Shown: positions 1-12,872, counted from the stretch's first letter. The stretch: DNA of 64,000 nt from Chelonoidis abingdonii (GCF_003597395.2 NC_133777.1:54498428-54562427), one strand, 5' to 3'. Numbers and translations: made by a program. The notes: a model not told the origin generated them from the sequence alone.

Positions 1-418
1 ACACATACGGTGACAGTGACAAAAGGTAAAACAGGCTCCATGGTTGCCATGCTATGGCGTCTGCCAGGGCAATCCAGGGGAAAAAGGGCGTGAAATGATT
101 GTCTGCTGTTGCTTTCACGGAGGAAGGATTGAGTGACGACATTTACCTAGAATCACGCACGACACTATGTTTGCACCATCATGCACTGGGATCTCAACCC
201 AGAATTCCAGTGGGTGGGGCAGTCTGCGGGAACTATGGAATAGCTACAGGATAACTACCCACAGTGCAACGCTCCGGAAATTGACGGTAGCCTTGGTACA
301 TGGACACACACCGCTGAATTAATGTGCTTAGTGTGGCGCGTGCACTCGACTTTATACAATCTGTTTTAAAAAAACGGTTTCTGTAAAATCGGAATAATCC
401 TATAGTGTAGACATACCC
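1..418 (+). mobile_element. Right-end fragment of a PIF/Harbinger-like DNA transposon
   Basis: The stretch ends in GTGTAGACATACCC, the inverted-terminal-repeat type that recurs at the ends of other elements in this window (for example GTGTAGCCATACCC at 50300). Internally it holds a GC-richer block (about 180-340) resembling the right end of turtle Harbinger elements as I remember them. The left part lies outside the window, so length and coding content cannot be judged. No intact reading frame is visible. The Harbinger assignment is recognition from memory plus the terminal motif; the 3-bp target duplication cannot be checked because only one end is present. Confidence 0.6.
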
Positions 419-2209
419 AAAGGTATCTTTATTTTTCTAGGTGTTTATGCCTCTAATACTGTTAAATTAACAAAACCCACAGCATAGTATTATGTGAGGC
501 ACAGGATAGACTGGGAAAACTGGTTTGTGTTGATGGTATGACTATATGGTGATGATGCATATGGTGTTTTTGTTTCCAGCACTATATACTCCACATTCAG
601 AACCCAGCCAATACATGTTTTAGGAGTGTTGCGAGAATGAGCAAACACTGCGAAGAGATCCTTGCTAATACTAAAATTCGTAGTTCCACCTTGACACAAC
701 TGGCAAAACGTGAAGCAAGGATTGGAAATTTACATTGCACCTACCTGCAGCGCAAAGGCCTTGTGGATATTTCACTTTCCTGTACCATCAATCATTCTGC
801 ATCTTGTATCAGTGCTTCCATGCAGATAGTAAGACATGGTGTTCTTCAATTCCCATTGGCCAGGCATCAGTTTTTTGAAGATGTCTAAGCCTCTTCACTT
901 TGCCTTCCAGCAATACCCCTATAGCTTTTATCATAATTTTTTATACTAATGTAGGGCCAAAATCTGCCTTTGGATAGTCACGTGCCACTCCCATTGACAT
1001 CAGAAAGAGTCATGCACGCATGTCCAAAGGCAGAATCTGGCCTGCAAACAAAGGAAGATACTCAGTTTCTTAGAAGTACAAAACTAGGCTTAAATATCTC
1101 TCAACAAAACACTTCCTTAGGGTCTAATTGATTGTCAAATATGGGGCCGAGAAGGAATTTCCCCCAGCTCAGATTAGCAGCAAGTTTAGGAGCTTTACCT
1201 TCCTCTGCAGCATGTGGGTGTGGGTCAATTGCCAAAATTATTTGAGTGTATCTCATTTAATCAGTTCCCTGCCATTGCAGGGGCCTTGAGCACTGGTGCA
1301 TCTTGGTTCCTTGTTTTCTCTGACTGTGGCACAGAATAGTCTAGTCTCCAGTGAGTGGTAATACTTTGGTCTCATTTTGGTTGCTGAGTTTAGTGTGCAG
1401 GTGCTGAGTACTGTAGGTGGTCTTTGATATATAGGAGCTCAGAGGAGATAATACAGTGGTCTCTTCTGGTCATAGACTCCATAATTATGACTTTCTCATG
1501 AGACTTCCAGAATTTCTTCTCATCCAAGCTGGAGCTAGAAAAAGAAGATGACAGTGACAATTCAAGATTAGTTGGTTACTTCCGAAATGGTCTGGCTGAG
1601 ATATAATTTGGACATTGTGAAGAAGTTCATATTGGCTTTTATTTTCTATTCAAATCAATTTTCTCATCCCTAATTATGTTCCCGTATGCATTTCATATAG
1701 TACTGCTTCTCTGCTTCTGAAGATCTCTTTTTTTTTTTCCTTCAATGATTACTTTAAAAAACTCTACATAATTAATACAGGCTATAAATATTCAGCATGT
1801 AATTTATCTTGTAAGTATGGATATGCAATTCATTTGCTAAGAAAATATATACTAGAAAAGGGGGACTACACTGAATCTGAGAATTAAAATAAATATCAAG
1901 GTGAATTTAGAATCAAGAGTCCAGTAGTGCCAGGGAAGTGCTGTACTCTGCCAAGCAGTGACTTAAATGAATCTGGAAAAGGCTGCTTACATTCTATTAC
2001 CTACAATCCTTTGTATGGTCTTCTGCTGGCCACTTGATAACTTCATTTTAGACGTTCACAATGACTAATAATGGCTTATAAATTAGCACAGCTGGTTCAA
2101 ATTGCACAAAACCCCCATCCAGGAGATACAGATGGGCAGTGGGACACTATTTGAGCTCAAAAGCTTGAATAGCAGGCACATCAGAGTTCACTGCAGTCCC
2201 ACGTCTGCC
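419..2209. other. Unrecognised AT-rich sequence with one palindromic small repeat
   Basis: No coding exon, RNA gene or dated repeat is recognised. Open frames on both strands around 490-890 are under 85 codons and show no domain. The only structure seen is the inverted repeat listed separately at 953-1043. A T-run lies near 1729-1738. Confidence 0.5.
953..1043. repeat. Small palindromic element with a TTGACAT-type core
   Basis: The left arm begins GGGCCAAAATCTGCCTTTGGA and the right arm ends TCCAAAGGCAGAATCTGGCC; the right arm reversed matches the left at about 18 of 20 positions. The centre contains CTCCCATTGACATCAGAAAGAG. It belongs to a group of similar 70-110 bp palindromes elsewhere in the window (27215, 37210, 38931, 50816, 17341). 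It could be an old MITE; no target duplication was identified. Confidence 0.6.
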
Positions 2210-2329
2210 AGGTTGCCAATTATGGTTGGACATATTCCTGGAGGTTTCATCACATGACATAATCTTTAATTAAAGATTAATCTTTAATTCCTGGAGACTT
2301 CAGGACAATCCTGGAGGGTTGGCAACCAT
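2210..2329. mobile_element. Non-autonomous hAT-like element with perfect 8-bp TSD
   Basis: The element opens with AGGTTGCCAA and closes with TTGGCAACCAT, imperfect terminal inverted repeats. It is flanked on both sides by CGTCTGCC (2202-2209 and 2330-2337), a perfect 8-bp duplication as made by hAT transposases. The interior contains the near-palindrome AATCTTTAATTAAAGATTAA around 2262-2285 and duplicated CCTGGAG motifs. At 120 bp it carries no coding potential. Confidence 0.75.
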
Positions 2330-2337
2330 CGTCTGCC

Positions 2338-4430
2338 CACAGGTTGGGGGTGGGGAGGGATAAATATCCTTTCTCTTTCACAAGCACCACCTGGAGTTCC
2401 CCACACATAACAAGATTATTCAGCTTTTATGTCAGGATGGGATGAATTTCCCCCATGAATAACCAGTCCAAAACCAACAAACCATTAAAATGTGTCTGTC
2501 TTCATACTAGATAGTGATGGTGGATGAAAGCCTCAAAACTGCGCCTTGTTGTCTTTGACACATCCCCCTGTGGTTGCAGCTGCCAAGTGGCAATTTAGAT
2601 GCAGAAAGGCCATTGGTTAGCACAGCATCACCCTTGGGCCAGATGAAAAAAACCCAGCAAGAAATATTGCTAAACTTCCAAAGCCACCTGCTTCCTTTGC
2701 TGACCCCAGCCCTTGTTACCCATACCCCAGATAGTCTGACCCAAAGGCAATCTGGAAGTTCCACTGAATTTGGAGCATTACAGAGACACAATTCTTGCCC
2801 CTTGGTGGTTCCATATGCATGCACACAGCATACAAGACGTTGCCTAACACAGTATGTCTTTAATCTGATGATTATTAATATTATGTTAAAGTCAGGCCTG
2901 TTTGACAACCTTTATTCATGTGACTATTTCACTCACTGCAATAGGGCTATTAGTGTGAGTATCATAGGAGAAAGCCCTAAGTAGTTACCGTATCTGGGGG
3001 GAAAAAAATTCACCTTGAAACTCAGAATTAGGTCTGTAAATTGACATGCGTTAAGTATCCCTCGTACCTGGACAAATGAGATCACGGAGTTGTATGTGTT
3101 ACTGCAGCACTGATGCAGAATGTATCGTGGCTTTCCGTATTGGTGAAGAAGATATGGTGGCTCCTCACACTGCTGACCTGTGGAGGCTCCTGTGAGAGAG
3201 CAATATGTCCTCATACTTTGGCACTGGGGTATTTGAGTAAGTGACTATTACACAAGCTATGTGTAATGCAAGTTAGAACTTCTGGAAATTAGATTTTTTT
3301 CAAAAGCGCAAGAGGCAGGTAGGTGCTTAACCCCGATTAGCTTTTGTAGTAAGTTGGGAATCTCACTGCACTTTGTGCTTTGAAAATCTGCTGCATGTAT
3401 ATACGCCTTTGGAGTGGAAGTGCTCAAACCGCTCCAAAGACATTAATTAGGCCTCTCAACATCCCTACTGGTTAGGGGTGGTCATTCCTATTGTGAGGAT
3501 GGGGAAATTGAGATCTAGAGATTACTCAGATCACAAAGGGAATCAGTGGCAGACGTTTAAAGAACCAATCTTCGGCCTACAATTCAAGTAGAATAAGGCA
3601 AAAGATTTCCTACAGAGCACCATATACCACCCTCTCTGCCTTCAAAAATATTCCCAGCAGTTCTGAATGCTAACATGGAAGCTCACTTGCTGGGGTCTGC
3701 CTATATTAGTGGTAACTGCATTCCTAATCTAATAGCTGTTGTGTTCATTCGTTTCAGAAACACACAATACAGATATCTTTAAGAAGAAAATCGAGCATTC
3801 AGGGAATTCAGGTGGCATGTTGGTGAGATTTAAATTATTCCCAGATTTGACTACAGAATTTTGAAAAAACATCAAAGGTGGGGGGGAAATGTAAATACTG
3901 GTTTTACAGCTCCTGACACTTGAAATTTCATTGAACAAGTTTCAACTGAATGTTTCAAATACCATGATTTCATTAGTGAGATGAGGATTTGCCCTTTCTA
4001 ATGGAAAACTCAATTGAACTGGTTACAATGAAATACAAAAACTCAAGGCTTATTTTAATCAGACTGATTCCACTTCCATTTTACTTTACCTTTACTATGC
4101 ATGACAAAGGTACCATTGAGATGTGTGCATGCCTGGAAAAAAAGCCAAGACGTTGTAACCATCATCTGATAAATTAATTCTCTACCAATATGGGTGACCC
4201 TTGGTTTACAGGACATTTCGCGATATAGTTAGTATATTATTATTGCTGGGTTTTGAGACTCTGATATGAGATTTGAGGATTACCCGTTGGCAACTAATTT
4301 GACAATAGATTGATTTTCTGAATCCTTCTGAATGAGTATTACACAATTAGTGTGCAATTCAATTCGATGGAATGATGTAGTAAATAACCGTGTGTTAAAA
4401 CATTTCAGGAATGCCTTGCAACACATACAT
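2338..4430. other. Largely unrecognised sequence with a weak MIR-like segment
   Basis: Overlapping open frames at 2507-2984 on both strands reach about 135 codons but show no recognisable domain, no splice context and no codon pattern that would separate them from chance. A MIR-like segment is listed at 3480-3585. Nothing else is seen. Confidence 0.45.
3480..3585 (-). repeat. Possible MIR-like CORE-SINE fragment
   Basis: GATGGGGAAATTGAGATCTAGAG followed by ATTACTCAGATCACAAAGGGAATCAGTGGCAGA resembles the complement of the MIR region that reads as cctcagtttcctcatctgtaaaatgg in its sense strand. Divergence is high. It is weaker than the copies at 34985 and 42395. Confidence 0.4.
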
Positions 4431-4740
4431 GGGCTAGGTGAGCTGGAGCCGGTTTCCACTGGTTTGCAGGAACCGGTTGTTAAATTTAGAAGCTGGTTTA
4501 GAACTGGTTGTTAAAGGAGTGGACAGTTGGGAGAGGGAGGTTTTTCTATCATTACACACACGGCATCCAAACACGCTGCTCTGAGCAGCATGGTAAGGGG
4601 GCCAGGCTGAGGGGTTGGATAAGGGGCAGGGAGTGGTTGGAGAGGGCGGAGGTTCTGGGGAGGTGGTCAGGGAATGGTGGGGTTGGGTAGGCATGGGAAT
4701 TCTGGAGGTCTGTCGGGGTGGTGGTGGATGGGGTTAGAGC
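4430..4740. repeat. Degenerate interspersed repeat with ACCGGTT motifs and a G-rich tail
   Basis: Repeated near-copies of AACCGGTTGTTAAA (4480-4515) are followed by about 150 bp of strongly G-rich sequence (4590-4735) containing GGATAAGGGGCAGGGAG. Both halves resemble parts of turtle non-autonomous DNA elements that I have seen before, but neither end nor a target duplication was found. The open frames here are low-complexity products of the G-rich run. Confidence 0.45.
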
Positions 4741-5019
4741 AGTCAGGTCAACGTTATTCCTCTTGTAATAGAGGTGAGAAGTGGAGAGGCTGTCTGAGGA
4801 TCAGGAAGGTGGAATCTTCCTGAACCCTCAGCCTCAGTGGTGGTTGTCTACTCAGAAGCCATGTGCTTGAACTATGCCTAGGAACCAGGATGTGGTCTTA
4901 TGACAGCAACCTGACTGAACACAGAATCCAGGAGAGGAGTTCACAGGATTTGGTTTCATAGCAAATCTATAGCTATTTAGAGAATAAAACCCAAGAGACC
5001 TACCTCCCATTCATAGATT

Positions 5020-5165
5020 TAAAAAAAAAAAAAATTTTTAACAACAGAAAGGGACTATTATGATCATCTACTCTGACCTCCTGCATAACACATGCTAAAG
5101 AACCTCACTCAGAAATCTCTTCCACAAGCTTATGACATATCTCCATTAATCACCAGACTATCCTG
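5020..5165 (-). repeat. CR1 LINE 3'-end fragment (antisense)
   Basis: GGGACTATTATGATCATCT followed by ACTCTGACCTCCTGCATAACACA is the complement of the widely conserved 3' region of amniote CR1 LINEs, which reads as ggaggtcagactagatgatc in sense. It continues in degraded form to CATTAATCACCAGACT. Only the 3' portion is present, the usual outcome of CR1 5' truncation. An A-run (about 5021-5034) precedes it. Confidence 0.75.
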
Positions 5166-5459
5166 GGAGGGGGAGGGGAAGAGTGTAAAAAACATCTGAA
5201 ACAGCTGAACCTCCTTTCCCTCCTGTTAGTTAAAATGACTGAACTGATCTCATTTAAAAATAATTATTATTCCTGGATTAACTCCTTGAAGGGGTCTTGA
5301 TTAAATAAGCTTTGGATCAAGCCCTAACTAGCCATAAAAATTTCTCAGCTACCTTGCAACAAGTCCCATAGGCCAGATTTTTAACAGTACTGCAAATGTT
5401 GAAAGGTCTAGATTTGTTTGATTTAGGAGTTACTTTGTATCTGATATTATTATGTATAA

Positions 5460-5770
5460 CAGGGGTAGACAACCTATGGCATGCGTGCCAAAGGCAGAAC
5501 GCAAGCTGATATTCAGTGGCACTCACGCTGCCCGGATCCTGGCCACCGGCCCGGAGGGCTCTGCATTTTAATTTAATTATAAATGAAGCTGCTTAAACAT
5601 TTTAAAAACCTTATTTACTTTACATACAAAAATAGTTTAGTTATATATTATAGGCTTATAGAAAGAGACCTTCTAAAAATGTTAAAATGTATGACTGGCA
5701 CGCGAAACCTTAAATCAGAGTGAATAAATGGCGACTCGGCACACCACTTCTGAAAGGTTGCCGACCCCTG
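5460..5770 (-). mobile_element. Non-autonomous hAT element, 311 bp (family H1)
   Basis: The left end is CAGGGGTAGACAACC and the right end GGTTGCCGACCCCTG, clear terminal inverted repeats. Flanking 8-bp duplications are ATGTATAA (5452-5459) and ATGTACAA (5771-5778), 7 of 8 identical. The interior is the same sequence, inverted, as the copies at 18239-18549 and 49596-49904. It has no coding capacity. The duplication carries TA at positions 4-5, the pattern known for the Buster branch of hAT. Confidence 0.88.
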
Positions 5771-7238
5771 ATGTACAATAACAAAAAATCTTGCATAACA
5801 GTCCTGGGTTATTTATTTATTTATTTGGCACAATACACACTAAGTTTCCATACTTGGTTCCACATAGTTTTATAAGTGCTGTTTAAGAAATGAAACTTTT
5901 ATGTACCTGTGATTTACGTGTTTGCCTTTAAAAGTGTGCGGAGAATTTTTGTTATCGTAAACATCACCAGTATTTTTCATCCTGATCACTAATAAGAGAT
6001 TTACACTTCTAGTAACAGAATGTGACATGGTTAATAATTTAGACTTGTTGACAGGTCTTCAAGGAAGAAAGCATTTTCTTCAGTTAACAGCTCTATTTGG
6101 ATGTTAATAAGTTTACTTAATGTCCCTTATCTTTTTATATATGAATATTTCACCTAAAGAACATGTGTCAACTTCCATGGAAAATGCAACATACAAAGAG
6201 AAAGTATTGTGTTTAATTCTACATGCATAAGACTAATATGAAAAATTAGCATGCTGACGTAGGATAGTACACCATAAAGTATTTATACAGAATTTATTAG
6301 CTCAATGAGAGATGTACCTCTACCTGTTTCTTTTAAAGCTTGCACAAAATACTGTAGATTTCTTTGGATGTTCAGTAACAATGATATTATACCAAATATG
6401 GTGTTAGCCCCCAGATCAGTTCAACTTTACATGGAAAGATATAAAATCCAGACAAAGTACCAAGTTGGCAAAAATAAGAATGAATCTTTTAGAATTAAAT
6501 AGATTTTTTAACAAATCTACCTATTGAATAAACTATATACTAAGAGTACATCACCAATTTAGAAGCTGAAAATGTTAAAAATACAAATGAATTCATTATT
6601 TTTAAAATCAAGTATTTTCTTTTTGGTAGAACATGTGATCTTGCTATTTACTAAAATCTTACATAGGTTGATATTGATATACTTAGGCAAGAGTTCTAAA
6701 AGAACGGTCTTGTGTAAAATAGAAACAGTGATCCTTTAAAATTAGCATTTTTTCTCTTTGTCTTCAGTCAAGTAATCACTGGACTTTTTGCTAAATAATA
6801 AACTTGCAACTATAGGTAGGATCTGTAGGTACAAAAATCAGGACTCAAAACTATGTCACTAGTTCAGCGAAGTACCTAAGTCCCAAGAAGTTAATGTAAC
6901 TTCAGTAAGTTTTTAAATGCTTTGCTGATTCACAGCCTAATAGAAGATTGACAGTTATTAATAGTAACTGTAGTTGTGTGAAATTATCATGACTGAGCAA
7001 TACCACTGGTATCCCACCACCAGACAAATGCTCTGTTGTGTTGGTTACAATGAGGGACTATTGCAATAGAGCAAACAGGTCCAAGAACTTGCTGAGAAAA
7101 ATTAAAGTAGGAAATTGCTACCAACAGGCTTCCTCCTTACGTATGATATATGATTCTGCTATACCATATCAAGAGTCAACACAGTGCTGTACTTCAATTT
7201 CTGTATATATTAGGCTGAGCCAAATTCAGCTTAGATTT
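5771..7238. other. AT-rich sequence without recognised features
   Basis: After a short (ATTT)n run at about 5808-5827 the sequence is AT-rich and non-repetitive by eye to 7238. No exon-like frame is visible; the longest are under 80 codons (6305-6502, 7038-7271). It may be unique DNA, and conserved non-coding elements cannot be excluded without alignment. Confidence 0.45.
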
Positions 7239-7470
7239 AGGCTATGTCTACACAAACACTTTTGTCAGTAAAACTTTTGTCAGAAAGGGGTGTGAAAAAA
7301 TCACACCCCTGACATAAATGTCACCAAAAAGAGCGCCAGTGTGGACTGAGCTATGTCAGTAGGAGATGTTCTTTCCCATCTGCCTAGAGTAGCTACATGG
7401 GAGACCTTATAGCAGCTCAGCTGCAGCGGTACAACTGTGCCACAGTAAGGTCTGTAGTGTAGACAGATTT
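7239..7470. mobile_element. MITE with TATGTCTACAC termini (Harbinger-like)
   Basis: The element opens AGGCTATGTCTACAC and ends GTAGTGTAGACA, matching the termini of turtle Harbinger-type MITEs. It contains an internal hairpin, AGGGGTGTGAAAAAATCAC closing with ACCCCT, at about 7285-7310; a closely similar GGGGGTGTTTTTTCACACCCC lies inside the MITE at 50032-50313. The right terminus is degraded after GTAGACA, so the 3-bp duplication is not clear. Confidence 0.65.
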
Positions 7471-9303
7471 GCATTGTATCAGCATGTTGACAATCTGTGA
7501 GTTACACTGATCAACAGCTCATCCTAGCTCCTGCACAGATGTGCAAATAAAACAGAACAAAACCCACCTTCAGCTCCTAGCTATCACTCTTTTACCTAGG
7601 TTCTGACGTGATCACACAATAGCAAAAGGTAGTATCTATGGAAATAGCATTTCACTGAGAGTGGATTGGCATTTCAAGTGCTGGAACACAATTTCCAAAA
7701 GTGTCTTCAGGAGACGGGTTCCCAGGAATTAGCAATACCGATTAGGAAGGCAAATGGCATTTCCAGGGCAGGTAGTGACAGCAGTCACATTAGTAGCAGA
7801 GGAGTTGAACAGATCTTCCTGATGTTTAGAGGTGACCTATCTAGCAACTCCTGAATACTCTTCTCTGAGTATCCTAACTTCATATCAAAATGTTTGTCCC
7901 TATGAAGTGTGAAACTTTTCATCCCAAGGCAGCTGCTGAAATATATGGAGCTGATGCAAAGGAAAATAACCTGAGTGTTTTGTGCTCTTTTGGCTCTTTC
8001 TGATGTATAAAGGAGGGTTGAGAGCTTAAGGGTATTTACCTGCTGCTGCTTCTTTTTTTTACATTAGCAAAAATCAGGAAGTCAAATCTAGGTCTGATCT
8101 GCCATAGCCATAACATTTTTCAGTGGGTCTAATTTATGTAGCTCCATCAAAGTAAATGGAGCTGTGATGATTTACATCAGCTGAGGATTTGACTCCCCAG
8201 GAACATTTTTCTCCCAAGCTTTTGACAGGCATTTGACTTAAATAGATGTCACCAAATGAGCTTTAATAGTGGCTAAAAAAAAAAAACCCTCCCTCCTCAA
8301 CTGTTCCAGTTTCTATCCCTTATAAGGTCCTAATCCCACTAGTTCTCCAGTCCTCCAAAGCACCCTCTTGCAAAAAAGGGGCTATCAGTCCCTGACACTG
8401 CTAGTGTATGAAACAACCAGCAAAAGTCACCCAATCGCGCCCCCCACCCTAACAAAAAGATCTCTCTTTGTAATTCTAGGAAAGCAACCAACAAAGAAGT
8501 TGGAGGAGAAACTCCAATTTTTCACCTTTGCAGTTGATCTTTGGAAAGTAGGAGCAAGGCTCAGATGTGGGTTTATAAAGTTATCTCCATTTTTGAAAAC
8601 TGGGGCTGGTCAAAACTGGAATCTCTATCCCTCAGGTAATACTTGTGTTTCAAAACTGATTTTCTCCCCAAACTGGGACAACAAGCCAAAATATCAAAAA
8701 ATTTCAAGCGAATGGAAGGTCCTGAAAAATGTTGATTTATAATGTGGAAACTGCATTTTCAGTCAGTGCATCCACTCCCCTCCCACAATCATTTTAACGT
8801 AAAATTCCCAACTGGCTTTACTTAAAACCTATTACATCAGAAACTGTTGCTGTGTCTTTTTAAAAGCCTGTCCCTAATCTATAGGAATGTCCCTGAATCA
8901 TCTGACAGCAGTGGCAGTAGTGCTGATTGAGTTCTCTCCTTGTGTTCCTTGCCATTATCTTCCCTCTCCCCTCTTTTGCCCTCTGTATCCCTCAAGTTGT
9001 GCTCTACACACAAACCACTTGCTATTTCTCATGTAAATAGGTGAGAAAAATTGGATCTAAACTGCTGCTCATGTATCAATGTTGTGGACGGGCTGCTGCA
9101 AGATTTAGCTGAAGCAGAGGTCTGAATAGAGCTGGCTGAAAATTTTTACTTAACCCCAAAATTGGCTTTAATTAAAAATGAAAATTTAATTTTCAACTGC
9201 ACTTTTTATTTTCTTTCAAGGGAAATTTTGAAAAGAAACAAAAGAAAATCATTTTGAACTCAAATTTTATTTTGGCTGTCAAAAACTGTTTTTATTTTAT
9301 CAT
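7471..9303. other. Mostly unrecognised sequence with old low-identity repeat patches
   Basis: Patches around 8590-8745 and 9130-9290 contain recurring GGCTGGTCAAAA- and AAAATTTT-rich motifs that resemble an old dispersed repeat also seen near 25915 and 13340. A centrally palindromic patch lies at 8095-8195 (AGCTCCATCAAAGTAAATGG then AGCT). Open frames such as 8368-8742 (124 codons) have no recognisable domain. Confidence 0.4.
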
Positions 9304-10388
9304 TGTGATGCGGGCAGACCAGGTGCCAGCTCATGCCAGAGTCCCAATTGAATGCTGACAAATACATAGCTGGAATTAGTCTGGCTCACTTGTGTGTTAG
9401 TAATGTTAAAATAGAATTATAAGAATGTGTTAATGCATGCAGTGACTCACCAGCATTCATTACATTCTCATCTCACTTATACCATCTGTATCCCATATTG
9501 TAAGGTAATATTTGAGTAGTTGTACTGTGAGCTTCTCTGACTGTAAATCAGCAGACAGGAGAGAGGTATCAGCTAGTATGAAGTGTTGATCTCCAAAAGA
9601 AAGGTTTATGTACTGCCCAGAAGAAGGGTCCATCTAAACCAGAAGGACTATTGTGGGATGTTAAAAAAGACAAAAACACATTTGTTGTTTTCCCTTCCCA
9701 TGAAAATGTGTCATGCAAGTGGGCTCCTGTCATCAGCTGAGCTTACAGTTCATAGTACAAGGGAGGAGGGGAATAAATCTCTCTAACAAGAAGGAACTGA
9801 TCTCTATGCTGCTTGGACTCTGGGGCGGCAAGGTTTGCTAGGCATAAACAAGAGATCCCCAGTGCTTAGCCTGGGTTAGTCCTAAATGACATGTAGAGCT
9901 TGCTTATTATGAAAACTTCTATTACTTTGAAACTTAAGATTGTAACTCATTTGTGTATCTTTGTTTACCTGCTTTAACCCTATAAATAACTCTCATTTTC
10001 TTTTCCTACTTAATAAATCTTACATAGTTTATTATAGGAGAGGCTACAAGCATTGTCTCTGGTGTAAAATCTAAGGTGCAACTAACCTGGAGTAAGTGAC
10101 TGGTCCTTTGGGACGGGGAGTAACCTGAATATTGTGGTGATTCTTGGTGTAAAGGACCATCTATCACAAAAATACACTCACCTGGGTGACAGGATTTACT
10201 GGAGTACCCCAGGGGACTGTCTGTGACTCTGTTTAGGCTGTTTTAGTGCCTGAGGAGTTTACATTTGATACTTGGTTGGTGAAATCTACAATAGAACTCA
10301 CAGCCAATTTAGGGTTTGTGCCCTGGTTCCTAATAGTCTGCCCTGGGGGTGGTACTAATGCTTTTGAATCACTACATTCAGTTTCACA
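9304..10388 (+). mobile_element. Endogenous retrovirus-type solo LTR, about 1.08 kb (family L2)
   Basis: It starts TGTGATGCGGGCAG and ends GTTTCACA, giving TG...CA ends. A TATA-like CTATAAATAACT lies near 9981 and an AATAAA signal near 10013, which support the + orientation. A second, inverted and end-truncated copy lies at about 29997-30925, which confirms a dispersed repeat. No gag, pol or env sequence flanks it, so it is read as a solo LTR left by recombination. No convincing target duplication was found (ATCAT versus GACAT). Confidence 0.75.
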
Positions 10389-12199
10389 GACATTTCAGAT
10401 TTTTTATTTTTTTCCTTTACTCTTCTTTGCCACTGGGGTGAATAATGTGAATAATGTCCGTTCACACTTTTCAAAACTTTGTCAATTTAGGAAAAGTTAC
10501 AGTGACAAAAGGGAAAAAGGATAAAGGTGGGGAAAGAGAGGGAAAATGCTGGACATTGGTTCATTTTATTACACTCAAGATGAGACTGGAAGGAAAGACA
10601 GGCTTTTTATTTATTTGAGATGGACCCAAGTAATAAAATTGCACTGTGGATCCAAAATTAACTGTGTAGAAGTCTAGAGAGGGACCAGAGTCAGCTGCGG
10701 AATATGGAGCTGAATGCTCTGAAAGTCTGAGAGGTGGCATTTGGATCTGTGTGCGTGTGTAGTGTTTTGCTTTGTTTTTTACCCCCTTTTTCATATGGTA
10801 TATTAATATATGGAAAGTGATTCAAAAGGCTTTAAAAGAGGTATGTGTTGTCCACTCCACCTCTTAAGCCAATCATGTGGGGCATGATGGCTGCATAGAT
10901 TTGGGCCAGTGATCTAGGGATGCCCACTTTGGTAATTTACATTAATGTAAATCCCACTCATCACTTTGTTTCTGGTAATTCATCCTTTTTACAATTCTCA
11001 CATACAGCAAAGTACCTTAGCTTCCCTTAAAAAGGGTTCATGGAAAAACTGAATAGTTGGTGAAAAATTTTTTGTAATCAAAAATTAATGTGAAGTTGTG
11101 CAATGCATCCATACATGGACATTTTTGGGAGGTCTGATTGTTTCAATGGAAAGAAATGTGGTAGGAAATTCTGATTAATAATTAATCTATTGAAACAGGA
11201 ACCAGAAATATTAATATTTGCTACCACGGCGATAAAGATATATAAAACTGTTTTGTATTTGGCTGGTTAGAACTAACAGTCCAAAGAAAGAAGTGAATCC
11301 TCCTTTATCTCAAATATAATTAGCCATTTAAGTGTCGTGGGTCAATTGATTAACACTTTATTCATTGGGGTGTAACTTTTATTAGGCTTTATTGCTATCA
11401 GAAATTATATCCTACACAAATACAATAGAGATTTAAATGTTCTGTAGAATGAGCTGATGCTTCCTGACTTTATTGCACAGTATTGTAATGAACCTTGACC
11501 AGTTGTAGATTTGATAACTGTAAAATATTACTGCTTGCTGCTAATTTTGTTCCTTTTTAATGACTGATAATCCATGTCGATTTAGTGTGATAGTCACAAC
11601 CCAATACTGTTTTTCTGTTGCAAATGTGATTGTAACAGGAGCTATTAAGTGTGTCTGCCTAATAAAATTAGTCAGGGAAGCTATGTATATTGTTTCCAGG
11701 TCTTTGGATTTTCATTATAGTAGGAGAACTTGTTAGACTATAAAGCCTGATGGTTGCCAGATAAGACGCTCTCTTTGCTACTTCACTGACAGCAAAGGGG
11801 TAATGATGCTGCACTTAAAAGTCTGTTCTTACTGTTCTGGAAAATTCATCATACATAAATATTGTGTGTGATTTTTCTTTTTGGTGGGGTGTGCTGCAGG
11901 GCTTGGGGCAAAAACTGTGGTCACTGATTTGTGTAATGAAGCATTACAATACTTTAAAGTTTAAATACAGAAACTACTTGGCGATTTCACATTTGAATGG
12001 GAAAAGTAGCTTTCATTGCTTGTAGTGATGCAGCAATACTGAGAAGGCTGATTTCCAAAATCTGATATTGCTTATGTTTCTAAACATAACCATGTATGGA
12101 AATATCCCAATAAATAAGAACCTCAGCAGTAATTTCCTTCCTTTATCAGCCTATTGAACATCATGTTCAGAACTATCTTCACAAAGAGTTTGTATGTGC
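10389..12199. other. AT-rich stretch without recognised features
   Basis: No known repeat is recognised with confidence in this interval. Open frames are short, the largest being about 77 codons at 10561-10794 on the minus strand. Parts of 11040-12180 look like single-copy AT-rich DNA. Confidence 0.4.
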
Positions 12200-12872
12200 T
12201 GTGACAAAGTTCCTCCTCTACCTTGGTGGGTGCTGCGCTTATTGGCGGATTTGTTCACCTCAGTGATCTTCCCCTCTTGTGGAACCCACAGGCTGGGTCA
12301 GCTCCTCCTGTGTCTGATCAGGAGTTGGGAGGTTTGGGGGGAACCCGGGCCCACCCTCTACTCCGGGTTCCAGCCCAGGGCCCTGTGGATCGCAGCTGTC
12401 TATAGTGCCTCCTGTAACAGCTGCATGACAGCTACAACTCCCTGGGCTACTTCCCCATGGCCTCCTCCAAACACCTTCTTTATCCTCACCACAGGACCTT
12501 CCTCCTGGTGTCTGATAATGCTTGTCCTCCTCAATCCTCCAGCAGTACACTCTCTCACTCTCAGCTCCTTGCCTTCTTGCTCCCAGCTCCTCACACACAC
12601 TCCTTCTCCTCTGGCTCCTCCCTGCCTGACTGGAGTGAGCTCCTTTTTAAACCCAGGTGCCCTGATTAGCCTGCCTTGATTGGCTGCAGGTGTTCTAATT
12701 AAAGTAGCTATCTCCACTGCCTTCTAGAAAGGTCTTAATTGGCTCCAGGTGCCTTGATTAACCTGGAGCAACTGCCATTTGGTTACCAGGGTACTAGGGA
12801 TTTGTTTAGCCTGGAGCTAACATACCTGTTTCTCAGTACTTTACTGTAGCCATCTGTCCTTGCCCCATCACA
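12200..12872 (-). mobile_element. Solo LTR, 673 bp, with 4-bp TSD GTGC
   Basis: On the + strand it reads TGTGACAAAG to GCCCCATCACA; the complement therefore starts TGTGATGGGGC and ends CTTTGTCACA. Both flanks are GTGC (12196-12199 and 12873-12876), a perfect 4-bp target duplication as gammaretrovirus-like and many Gypsy integrases make. A TATA-like TTTAAAAAGGAGC on the minus strand (about 12634-12646) supports minus orientation. Several 60-160 codon open frames overlap here but are by-products of this GC-richer repeat. Confidence 0.82.

Noticed and set aside
2507..2984. Two overlapping open frames of about 135 codons on opposite strands
   Set aside because: No recognisable domain, no splice context and no conservation information; chance is sufficient.
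12194..12717. Several overlapping 60-160 codon frames on both strands
   Set aside because: They fall inside the solo LTR 12200-12872, whose higher GC content lowers stop-codon frequency.
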